Shown here piece by piece: positions 8,052 through 17,000 of a DNA stretch of 64,000 nt. The translations under genes were made by a program, and so were the position numbers. Below the pieces are notes generated by a model, which saw nothing but the letters and a program-made list of their open reading frames with translations, made no database searches and was not told where the DNA came from. Source of the DNA: Cytophagaceae bacterium ABcell3 (GTDB lineage: Bacteria > Bacteroidota > Bacteroidia > Cytophagales > Cytophagaceae); the NCBI GenBank assembly GCA_030913385.1, contig CP133159.1:2936584-3000583 (forward strand), given 5' to 3'. How positions within the stretch are numbered: position 1 is the stretch's first letter; the number at the start of each line of letters is the position of its first letter.

Positions 8052-10421
8052 ATGGTAGATTTGGATGACAAACAGTGGCTTGAGCATATTTATAGGAATA
8101 CCCCTGTAGCCATTGGTGTATATTTAGGAGAAAACCATGTTATAAGGCTTGCTAATAGTGCTATGTGTGCCGTGTGGGATAGAAGTGAAGCAGAGATTTT
8201 AGGTAAACCTCTTTTTGATGCTTTGTCTGAGGTCAGGGGACAAGGCTTTGAAGGTATTTTGGCAGACGTATATAATACAGGGAAAGCATTTTCTGGAAAC
8301 GAACTTCCAGCAGTTCTGAAAAGGAATGGTAAGTTAGAAACAGCTTATTTCAATATACTATATACTCCTTTTTATGATAAAGATGGACAAGTTTGTGGTA
8401 TTACTCAATCTGCTACTGAAGTAACGGAACTTGTTTTGTCGAAGCAACAGCTAGAGCGGGATCAAGACCTTCTTCAATCTGCTTTGGAATCTGGCAAAGT
8501 GGGTACTTGGTATATGGACTTTGTAAACGATACTGTAATTCGTTCGCTTGAACATGATATGGCCTTTGGCTACGACAGTCCTTTGGCATCCTGGAACGTG
8601 GATATGTTTGTTGAACATGTTTTGCCTGAAGATCGCGAGCTCGCTATGAAATATTATGAAGAGAGTCTTAAAACTGGCAATGCAGACTATGAGTTACGGG
8701 TACGTTGGCCGGATCAGAGTGTTCATTGGATTAAAGTTAAAGGTAAGGCTCATTATAATTTGGTTGGAGATGCAATAAGCATGTCTGGGATAATTTTGGA
8801 CATAACCGATCAAAAAACTGCGCTTGAAAAGGAGAAGCTTTTGTCTGCTGAACTTGCTGCACGTGAGGAAGCAAAGAAGCAAGCTCAAGTTTTGCATGAT
8901 CTTTATATGGAAATACCGGCAGGTATCGCTGTTATGCGTGGGCCAAATTTTGTTATTGAGCTTGTTAACCCTGAGTATCAAAAACTTTTTCCAGGTAAAT
9001 CATTGGTAGGGAAATCCTTGCTTGAAGCTGTTCCTGAACTTACGGGACAGGAAGTTTCTGATATTTTAAAAAATGTATATGAAACAGGTAAGACTTATTC
9101 ATGTAAAGAAGTTGCTATTGATTTTTATAAAGAAGATGGTGAGTTAGAAACCAGGTATTTTAATGCTATATATAAAGCCTTGTATAATTCTGAAGGGGAA
9201 GTTGATGGGGTGTTGTCTTTTGGGTATGAGATTACAAGTGAAATAAAGGGTCGGAAATTGGTGGAGAGAGGGGAAGAGAGCTTACGGATTGCATTAGAAG
9301 CTGGAAATATGGGTACTTGGCATTTGGATTTGATAAACGATACTTCGGAGCGGTCTTTGCAGCATGATCAGATTTTTGGATATAAAGAGTTGTTGCCAAG
9401 TTGGGGGTATGAAATTTTCATGTCCCATATTTTGCCTGAAGATAAAGCACAAGTTGCAGAAAAGTTTCAAATAGCTGCTGAAGTTGGCAGTTTGGAATTT
9501 GAGGCACGTATACTCAGGGCTGATAATGAAGTGAGGTGGATTACGGCCAAAGGTAAGGCCTTCTACCAAAATGAAATACCAGTCCGAATGGCTGGTATTG
9601 TAATGGATATTACTGATAGAAAGGTGGCTGAAGAAAAGTTGAAAAGATTGACTGAAGATCTAGAAGCCAGAAATGTTGAACTGCAAATAGCTAACCAAGA
9701 ACGTCAGAAAAGCTTTGAAGAACTTGTGCATACGAACGAAAAGCTTACTAGGATCAACTCTGATTTGGACAACTTTATTTATACTGCCTCCCATGACTTG
9801 AAGGCTCCTATTTCTAATTTAGAAGGTTTACTCTCAACTGTATTGTCAGAGACAGAGGTGTCAGACGAGTTGAACCCTGTTTATCAAATGATGTTTGAGT
9901 CTATAGAGCGTTTTAAGGAAACATTAAAAGACCTAACTGATATTTCGCATGTCCATAAAGGGTATGACGATCCCCCTCAAGAGGTGTCTGTTCAGCATAT
10001 GCTAGACGAGGTGTTAGAAGATATTAAAGTGATGACTGTCAATAGTAAGGCAGAAATAAGAACCAACTTTAAGGTGCCAAACATAAAGTTCTCTAAAAAG
10101 AACCTTCGAAGTATTATTTATAATTTGGTGACAAATGCTCTGAAATATTCATCACCTAAGAGGAAGCCTTTGGTGGAAATTGGCACCGAAAGAAATGGCG
10201 ACTTTGTGCTGTTAAAAGTTAAAGATAATGGTTTAGGGATGGATGAAAAGCACAAAAGAAAGATTTTTAGTATGTTTAAGCGCTTGCATGATCATGTAGA
10301 GGGCTCTGGTGTGGGCCTCTTTATTGTTAAGAGGATGATAGACAATGTTGGTGGGGAGATCATAGTTGAAAGCGAGGTAGACAAAGGCTCTGAGTTTAAA
10401 ATATACTTTCCTCTTGTATAA
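8052..10421 (+). CDS. Multi-PAS sensor histidine kinase with duplicated PAS pair
   Basis: A 789-residue soluble histidine kinase. Four PAS units are visible at residues about 10-130, 145-255, 285-400 and 415-530. The second and fourth are clearly related (ESGKVGTWYMDFVNDT versus EAGNMGTWHLDLINDT, and both end MSG/MAG-I-DITD), as are the first and third, so the sensor half arose by duplication of a PAS pair. A coiled coil follows at about 535-570. The H-box is FIYTASHDLKAPISNLEG with phospho-acceptor His581. HATPase motifs are NLVTNALKYSS, VKDNGLGMDEKHKRKIFSMF and GSGVGLFIVKRMIDNVGG. No membrane segment and no neighbouring response regulator are present. The next gene, on the same strand, encodes a nuclease. 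Confidence 0.93.
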   Translation: MVDLDDKQWLEHIYRNTPVAIGVYLGENHVIRLANSAMCAVWDRSEAEILGKPLFDALSEVRGQGFEGILADVYNTGKAFSGNELPAVLKRNGKLETAYFNILYTPFYDKDGQVCGITQSATEVTELVLSKQQLERDQDLLQSALESGKVGTWYMDFVNDTVIRSLEHDMAFGYDSPLASWNVDMFVEHVLPEDRELAMKYYEESLKTGNADYELRVRWPDQSVHWIKVKGKAHYNLVGDAISMSGIILDITDQKTALEKEKLLSAELAAREEAKKQAQVLHDLYMEIPAGIAVMRGPNFVIELVNPEYQKLFPGKSLVGKSLLEAVPELTGQEVSDILKNVYETGKTYSCKEVAIDFYKEDGELETRYFNAIYKALYNSEGEVDGVLSFGYEITSEIKGRKLVERGEESLRIALEAGNMGTWHLDLINDTSERSLQHDQIFGYKELLPSWGYEIFMSHILPEDKAQVAEKFQIAAEVGSLEFEARILRADNEVRWITAKGKAFYQNEIPVRMAGIVMDITDRKVAEEKLKRLTEDLEARNVELQIANQERQKSFEELVHTNEKLTRINSDLDNFIYTASHDLKAPISNLEGLLSTVLSETEVSDELNPVYQMMFESIERFKETLKDLTDISHVHKGYDDPPQEVSVQHMLDEVLEDIKVMTVNSKAEIRTNFKVPNIKFSKKNLRSIIYNLVTNALKYSSPKRKPLVEIGTERNGDFVLLKVKDNGLGMDEKHKRKIFSMFKRLHDHVEGSGVGLFIVKRMIDNVGGEIIVESEVDKGSEFKIYFPLV

Positions 10422-10523
10422 GGTTGACTTTCCCTAGTGTTTTCCTTATGGTATATTAATAGACCGTTTATAGCGTTATAGGTTTAGTTGTCACCTTTGG
10501 TCTTGCCGCTTCGAAGTGAAAAA

Positions 10524-11972
10524 ATGATCTGGTCTATTGTAGATATTGAAACAACCGGAGGTGTTGCCTCGGGAAATAGGATTATAGAAATTGCGATTTT
10601 TCGATTTAATAAAGATGGAATAATTGACGAGTATCATACCCTTTTAAATCCGAACCTTCGTATCCCTGGTTTTATTACCTCTCTCACAGGTATTACGAAT
10701 GAAATGGTAAGGGATGCTCCCTCTTTTGAAGATGTTGCAGATGAAATAGATGCAATTACCAAGGGTAGTGTTTTTATCGCCCATAATGTAAATTTTGATT
10801 ATACTTTTTTAAAGAAGGAATTTGAATCTATAGGCAAGACTTTTGATCGGCCAAAACTATGCTCAGTAAGGCTTAGTAGGAAAATTTTTCCCGGTTTACC
10901 TTCTTATAGCCTAGGTAATTTATGCAACAGCTTAGGGATAGTTGTAAAAAATCGTCACAGAGCATACGGAGATGCAGAAGCAACTGTTCACCTTTTCTCC
11001 CTTCTTTTAAAAAACGATTCAGAAGGGTTTATTGAAAAGTCTCTGAAGAGAAACTCTCGTGAATCACTTTTGCCCGGACATTTACCACGTGAGCAATTTG
11101 ATGCCCTTCCAGAAGCGCCTGGGGTTTATTACTTTCTCAATCAAAAAGGGAAAGTTATATATGTAGGAAAAGCTTTGAATATTAAAAAGCGGGTTATTAG
11201 TCATTTTTCTGCTAAAAATAAGAGTCAGCAAAGCCAGCATTTTATTAGAGAGATTCATGGTGTTAGATACACTTTATGCGGAAATGAACTGATCGCGCTT
11301 TTGTTAGAATCTTACGAAATAAAAAAGCACTGGCCATTCTATAACCGTGTTCAGAAGCGGGTCAAACAAAACTATGGTATTTATAGCTATGAAGACCAAG
11401 AAGGATACTTGCGGTTGACGATTGGCAATGTTAAGAAGCACCAAAAGCCTCTGCTTTACTTCCGGTATATCTTAGAAGCAAGAGATTTTTTGTCAAGAAC
11501 AACCCAAGATTTTGAATTATGTCCTCGCCTTACAGGGTTGCAAAATACCCAAGGGCATTGTACTGATTATGGGGCAGGTGTTTGTAAAGGGGCATGCGGG
11601 AAATCTGAAAGCCCTGAACGGTATAATGCTAAAGTTTCGATAGCAATAGATAGCTTTATTGGAAGCGCTAAGACTTATGTCATAAAAGGAGAGGGTAGGA
11701 GTGACGATGAACTGTCTATAGTGCTTGTTGAATGCGGAAAGTATTTGGGTTTTGGATATTTGCCTATCGATGATTTTAATAATGACTTGCTAAAGTTAAA
11801 AGCTGTAGTAAATGGGCATTGGGATAACCAAGATATTCAGAAAATCTTAGAAAGCTATTTGAGAAGTGGAAACGCAAGCTCTGTTTATTATTTTGCTACA
11901 AACGATTCAGTGGAGTCAAACCGCCAGACTGCACAGTCTCATACTTCTACTTTTAACCTGACACTTTTTTAA
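10524..11972 (+). CDS. DEDDh 3'-5' exonuclease / GIY-YIG nuclease fusion
   Basis: About 482 residues from the ATG at 10524. I prefer this to an in-frame TTG at 10488 because the exonuclease fold begins at once (MIWSIVDIETTGG). The N-terminal domain has Exo I (VDIETTGG), Exo II (FIAHNVNFDYTFL) and a DEDDh Exo III (HRAYGDAEATVHLF), as in DNA polymerase III epsilon. After a linker, a GIY-YIG endonuclease domain follows (PGVYYFLNQKGKVIYVGKA), related to UvrC-N and Cho. The last 170 residues contain a Cys cluster (CTDYGAGVCKGACGK). The pairing suggests a repair or structure-processing nuclease that nicks and then trims DNA. Similar fusions occur in Bacteroidota and Gram-positives, but their substrate is not established to my knowledge. 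Confidence 0.88.
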   Translation: MIWSIVDIETTGGVASGNRIIEIAIFRFNKDGIIDEYHTLLNPNLRIPGFITSLTGITNEMVRDAPSFEDVADEIDAITKGSVFIAHNVNFDYTFLKKEFESIGKTFDRPKLCSVRLSRKIFPGLPSYSLGNLCNSLGIVVKNRHRAYGDAEATVHLFSLLLKNDSEGFIEKSLKRNSRESLLPGHLPREQFDALPEAPGVYYFLNQKGKVIYVGKALNIKKRVISHFSAKNKSQQSQHFIREIHGVRYTLCGNELIALLLESYEIKKHWPFYNRVQKRVKQNYGIYSYEDQEGYLRLTIGNVKKHQKPLLYFRYILEARDFLSRTTQDFELCPRLTGLQNTQGHCTDYGAGVCKGACGKSESPERYNAKVSIAIDSFIGSAKTYVIKGEGRSDDELSIVLVECGKYLGFGYLPIDDFNNDLLKLKAVVNGHWDNQDIQKILESYLRSGNASSVYYFATNDSVESNRQTAQSHTSTFNLTLF

Positions 11973-12029
11973 CTATAGCACTAGTATTTTCAGCTTAAGC
12001 AGAGGGGGAAGCTGATAAAACTAACCTAA

Positions 12030-12170
12030 TTATTCCAACCTATCGGGTTCTTCTGGTGGTTTAGGCTTTTTACCTCTTTTTTTATCGTCTTTTTGTTTTA
12101 ATACATTGTATAAGACAAATATTGCCAGTATTACTACAATCAAAAGGAATATAAATAACTCAATGCCCAT
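12030..12170 (-). CDS. 46-residue single-pass membrane protein
   Basis: A short minus-strand frame of 46 codons from an ATG at 12170. It begins with an uncharged helix (MGIELFIFLLIVVILAIFV), long enough to span the membrane, and ends in a strongly basic then Pro/Glu-rich tail (KQKDDKKRGKKPKPPEEPD). This is the layout of small inner-membrane accessory proteins with a cytoplasmic tail. I do not recognise the family. It lies in a 500-bp gap between the fusion nuclease and the sigma factor, with no other candidate gene. Clean reading from start to stop and the biased composition support it being real. Confidence 0.6.
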   Translation of the reverse strand: MGIELFIFLLIVVILAIFVLYNVLKQKDDKKRGKKPKPPEEPDRLE

Positions 12171-12419
12171 ATTTACACCTGTTTTTTTATAGATAACCTG
12201 TAACCCTTAGCTATGTTATACTTGTCTTTGATTTCAGATAGCTCTTTTGATAAATTGCTTTTAGAAGTATAAATAGTACGTAAGCCAGTCTTGTAATATA
12301 ATACTTGTGATTAGTAAAATTTTAGTTTTGTTTGTCTTGTTGAAAGTCTTTATTACATGTTTATATATGTTAATTATAGTGCGTACTACGGTATTTATAG
12401 AAATATGTTTCGTTTTTTA

Positions 12420-12448
12420 TTGTTTAAATGGATGATTTATTACATTTG
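12420..12448 (+). promoter_or_regulatory. Bacteroidota-type -33/-7 promoter for the sigma-factor gene
   Basis: TTG at 12420-12422 and TACATTTG at 12441-12448 match the -33 (TTTG) and -7 (TAnnTTTG) elements with an 18-nt spacer. The gene starts 23 bp further on. This is the best promoter match I found in the window. Confidence 0.55.
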
Positions 12449-12471
12449 TATAAACGCAAACGAAAAACGTA

Positions 12472-12978
12472 ATGAGTATGATCCCATCAGAATTTAACGA
12501 CCTAGTTTACACTGCTTCTGAATCTTTAAAGTCTCCGGCATTAAAGTATACCAGAAATGAAGAAGATGCTAATGACCTTATTCAGGACACAGTACTTAAA
12601 GCTTTGAGAAATAAAAGTAAGTTCCAACAAGGATCAAACATCAAAGCTTGGTTATACATTATTATGAAAAACACCTTTATAAGTAAATACAACAAAACTA
12701 GAAGAAGTGTTTATGTTGATCCTGTAGAAGACTCTTACACTTTTACCAGCAAAGGAAATACGGACAGTAATAAAGGGGCTGGTAATTTGGTGTTGGACGA
12801 TATAAACAGTGCTCTGCAAAAGCTTGATGAAAACCTAAAGCGTCCTTTTATGATGCATTTTTCAGGTTTCAAATATGAGGAAATTGCAGAGGAGCTAAGT
12901 ATTCCACTGGGTACGGTAAAGAATAGGATTCACGTAGCTAGAAAAATGCTAATGGCTGACTTGCAGGATTATAAATAA
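12472..12978 (+). CDS. ECF-type RNA polymerase sigma factor
   Basis: A 168-residue protein with region 2 (ALKYTRNEEDANDLIQDTVLKAL, then IKAWLYIIMKNTFISKY) and region 4 (LKRPFMMHFSGFKYEEIAEELSIPLGTVKNRIHVARKML), which carries the helix-turn-helix. There is no region 3, so it belongs to the extracytoplasmic-function group. It redirects RNA polymerase to particular promoters. No anti-sigma factor is encoded next to it, which suggests either control at its own transcription or a distant partner. It sits upstream of, and convergent with, the giant secreted-protein cassettes. A regulatory link to them would be speculation. Confidence 0.92.
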   Translation: MSMIPSEFNDLVYTASESLKSPALKYTRNEEDANDLIQDTVLKALRNKSKFQQGSNIKAWLYIIMKNTFISKYNKTRRSVYVDPVEDSYTFTSKGNTDSNKGAGNLVLDDINSALQKLDENLKRPFMMHFSGFKYEEIAEELSIPLGTVKNRIHVARKMLMADLQDYK

Positions 12979-13027
12979 TTTTTGCTTGGCAGGTAATAGA
13001 TAATCGGATGGGTATTTTATAAATATA

Positions 13028-13074
13028 AAACCCTATTAAAGATATTTGATCTTTCGGTATCTTTAATAGGGTTT
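13028..13074. terminator. Bidirectional terminator between sigma factor and PorP-like gene 1
   Basis: A 17-bp perfect inverted repeat (AAACCCTATTAAAGATA / TATCTTTAATAGGGTTT) with a 13-nt loop lies between the two convergent genes, with A/T tracts on both sides. Confidence 0.8.
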
Positions 13075-13092
13075 CTAATCCACTAATCTGGT

Positions 13093-14052
13093 CTACCAGT
13101 ATTTGGAAGGGCAAACCAAACCAGGCACGATAGGCATTCTATAGCCAATCACAATTTCATGGCTTCCGCCTGTATATCTCCTGATGTTTGATGTTATGAA
13201 ATCATAAGAATAACTAACATCGAACCGGTCATTAAGAATAAAGCCCACCATTGCAGCGACTGCATCGGTACGTCTATAAGAAACACCACCCCAAGCCACA
13301 TTTTGATATCTTACTTTACAGTTTATATCAAAAGATAACGGAGCTGGACTTACCCCTTTTAATACTACAGAGGGGATCAATGACCAGTCATGATCTATAG
13401 GAATCCTTACGCCGGAAGTTATAAAGTAGTGGTGGTTGAGCCTGCCATGGTTTTCCATTTCGTTGGTATGATGGCTAAATATTACCGGGTTGAATATTTG
13501 ATTAATAGATCCTCCTACATAGAAGTCAGGAGAATACAGCCAAAAACCTGTGCTTACATCTGCCAATGATGTATTGGATATCCCATGAATCAAAGGGTCG
13601 TTGTCTATAACCGTAGTAAGTTGAGACTCATCTAAAACATACTGCTGAATACCACCGGAAAGTCCCATAGAAATATAAGTCTTGGGAGCAATCTTTAAAT
13701 GATAGGCATACGTACCAGTAATAGTCATTCTTCTGCTAGGGCCAGTAACGTCATTGGTTATTATACCTCCTACACCATGGAAGCCATTTTTCTTAATTCT
13801 TGAGCGGTTGTTCTCAACGAGTTTTTTCCCAATAGGTGCATGCCCACTTAGATATAGTGTTTTGGGTGCACCAGGAAAGCCAACCCATTGGTTTCTATAT
13901 CCTGCACGAAAGTCAGCATAGTCTTCCGTTCCTGCTACAGCAGGATTGAGCAAGAACGGATTTACCATGTACTGTGAATACTGGGGCCTTTGCTGACCGT
14001 AAGCTGCAATAACTATTAATTGCAGACAAAAGAGTACTAATAATTTTTTCAT
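13093..14052 (-). CDS. PorP/SprF-family type IX secretion outer-membrane protein (copy 1)
   Basis: A 319-residue protein with a signal peptide (cleavage after IAAYG-Q near residue 20) followed by the PorP/SprF signature QRPQYSQYMVNPFLLNPAVAGTEDYADFRAGYRNQW. The rest alternates short beta strands and glycine turns, as expected of an outer-membrane beta barrel. PorP/SprF proteins work with the type IX secretion system: SprF-like members are needed for surface display of adhesins with a type B C-terminal domain such as SprB. This gene starts 11 bp after the stop of the giant gene ending at 14064, so the two are surely co-transcribed and the giant protein is the likely client. Its paralogue at 21829-22788 is almost collinear in sequence. 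Confidence 0.93.
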   Translation of the reverse strand: MKKLLVLFCLQLIVIAAYGQQRPQYSQYMVNPFLLNPAVAGTEDYADFRAGYRNQWVGFPGAPKTLYLSGHAPIGKKLVENNRSRIKKNGFHGVGGIITNDVTGPSRRMTITGTYAYHLKIAPKTYISMGLSGGIQQYVLDESQLTTVIDNDPLIHGISNTSLADVSTGFWLYSPDFYVGGSINQIFNPVIFSHHTNEMENHGRLNHHYFITSGVRIPIDHDWSLIPSVVLKGVSPAPLSFDINCKVRYQNVAWGGVSYRRTDAVAAMVGFILNDRFDVSYSYDFITSNIRRYTGGSHEIVIGYRMPIVPGLVCPSKYW

Positions 14053-14063
14053 TGAAGTAAATA

Positions 14064-17000
14064 CTATCTTACAATAGTTACATGGCCAGTGTAAGGTTTG
14101 TCAAAAATTTCAGAGTTAAGAATGATCACATAGTAATAAGTGGCTACCGGCAAAATTTCACCATTCCTAAAGTTGGTACCGTTCCACTCTGCAGGGCCAT
14201 CACTTAACCATACCAGCGTACCCCATCTGTTGTAAATTTCTATTCGTGCAGAAGGGAATCTGTCAAGGTTTTCTATAAACCAAGTATCATTTATGTTGTC
14301 TCCATTTGGTGTAAATGAGTTTCTTACAACGATTGGCTTTTGTACTATAATATTTACCTCATCTTCAGCAGAACACCTTCCGTTTGAGACTGTGACCGTA
14401 TAGGTAATGTTATCTTCAGCCATGAAAATTGGATTTTGCACATTGGCATCGCTTAAGCCTACGGTAGGGAACCATTCATATGTTTCGCCTCCTGTGGCAA
14501 AAAGTTGCACTGGTGATCCTTCTAGCACTGTTTGATCCATACCTGCATTGGCATTAGGAATTGATACCACTTGCAAGTTAGCTTCGTTAGAAAGGGCTGT
14601 GCAATGTAGAATACTTTCTACTACAGTATAAGATCCTGGCTGGTTTACATTTAATGTTGCATCAGTTTCTCCTGGCATCAATATGCCGTTCCTGTACCAC
14701 TGGAGTTGTCCTATGGTATTGTCAACAGTAAATTTCATGTACTCGTCTTCGCAAATTGTTGTGTCAGCTTCATTAATAACTGGTTCTTGTACATCTATAA
14801 CTTTTACCTCTGTAGGGTCTGACGTAGTGCTACACCCATACGGGAAAGTAACTTCTATATGATATGAACCTGCACTGTTTGCAGGGTACCATTGGTGCAC
14901 GCCTAGGCTAACAGAGTCACGGAACCATTCTACTGAACTTCCATTAGGAAGATCAGTATCTGATCTTGGCCTTAAAGGTTGTGTACTGCCTTGGCATATG
15001 TTAACCGGAGAAGGCGCTATAGAAACAACCGGGATTTCAAATATGTCCGGGGTAAAGTTTGCAGTAGCAGGCCCTGTCTGACATTCTTCTGAAGAGGTTA
15101 GTTCTACGGTAACACGTTGCCCTGGTCTTATGGTATTGGATACAAACTGATTGCTTGTTTCTGCTTGTATGACCCCTGCTACGCTCCAAACATATTGCGG
15201 GTTGGTGCCTGGGTTTACAGGGTTTGCGGTAAAGACTGCATTATCTTCTTCACAAAGTGTTACCTGAGGACCTTGAATTGAAACTGAAACAGGTAATACA
15301 GGGTCAACTGTCAATGTATGGACATTAGAAGACGCAGGGTTATCTAATACACAGTTTAGAGAAGATGTTACCATTACACTCACATTGTTTTGACCAACAG
15401 GTAAATTAGTCGGTGTAAATGTAGGGCTGTTCATTCCTCTTGGCTGTCCATTCACATACCACTGATATGTAGGAGTTAGTCCTTGATTTACAGCTACAGC
15501 ATTATAGGTAACAGTTGCTCCTGCACATATTTTGTCTGGTTCATTGATGGTGACACTTACTGGAACATTATCAACCACATTCATAGTATGTGTATTTGAT
15601 TGAGCATCCGGTGCATTAGGGTCTGCGAGACATAGAGAGTTGGAAGTCATGATTACATGAATTTCATCTCCGTCATTCAGTTGGTCATTTGAGTAAGAAG
15701 CACCAGAGATTCCTTGAGGTGAGCCATTAACAAACCATTCGAAAGTTGGATTGTCTCCTCCACCTGATGGAATTGCATTAAAGATAACATTCGTTCCGGC
15801 ACAAATCTCTGAAGGAGTATTAATGCTCACCGAAGGAACTACAGCGTCTTTTACTTGCATCACTACTTCGTTGGAAGTCGCAGGGTTGTTAGTGGTACAT
15901 CCAATAGAAGAGTTTAACACTACTGTTACTCTCTGTTGATCCTGTAAAGTAGAAGTTGTGAAGATCGGGCCGTTTGCACCAGAAACAGGAATACCATCAA
16001 CATGCCAAGTATAAGTAGGATTTGTACCTTCATTAACTGGGGTAGCTTCGAACACAACAGGTTCGTTTGCACAAATATCTCCTGGATCACCAATGGTTAC
16101 ATCTACTGCTACATTAGGCGTTACATTAATCACAATTTCTTGGCTTGTAACAGTACCGCATGCACCTGAAGTTACATTTCTTCGGAATGCTGTAGTTTGA
16201 GTTAGTGCAGGGGAAAGGTAAGAGGCAGATGTTGCTCCAGCTATTAATGTCCAATTGCTACCATTGTCCACTGTGCTTTCCCACTGATAAGTATATTGTT
16301 CTGTACCTCCTGTTGCAGGAGAGAGCTCTATGAGTTCATCAGGAATATCACCTTCACAAATATTCTGATCAGCTCCTATTGTTCCTGGTTCAAGATCTTC
16401 ATAGACGTGTATGGTCACAGGATCAGTCATAGATGTATTGCAAATACCGGTTCCAGACACTACTACTCTTCTGTAAAGAGTTGTAGTAGTAAGTGCGCCT
16501 GGAGCATAAGTAGTACCTGTTTCACCTATAATATCCGACCAGTTGCTTGGGTCACTTGCTAATGCCATTTGCCACTGGTAATTGTACGTTCCAGCTCCCT
16601 CACCACCAGAAGCAGCTTCTGTGTTGGTAATAGTGGTAGGGGTGGAGTTGTAGCAAATGTTTTGATCCGAAGCAATTATTCCCGGGTTAAGCCCTGGAAG
16701 TACTGAAATAGTAACAATGTTAGATACTTCAGGGCCACAAGGACCAGAGGTAACAAGTCTCCTAAAACGTGTTTCTTCCATGATATTACCAGGGGTAAAC
16801 TCTGGGTCTGTACCACTCGCAACTTCCTCCCATGGGCCATTATTAACTGATGCCTCCCAAATATAGGTATAAGTGCCATTTCCTCCTGTTGGAGATAAAA
16901 CTTCAGTCAAAGTTCCTGGAGAGGTGCCGCCGCAAATTTGAGCATCGGTACCAATAGTTCCTGCCGTTAAAGGATCAACAACTTCAACCTGGACAGGTAG

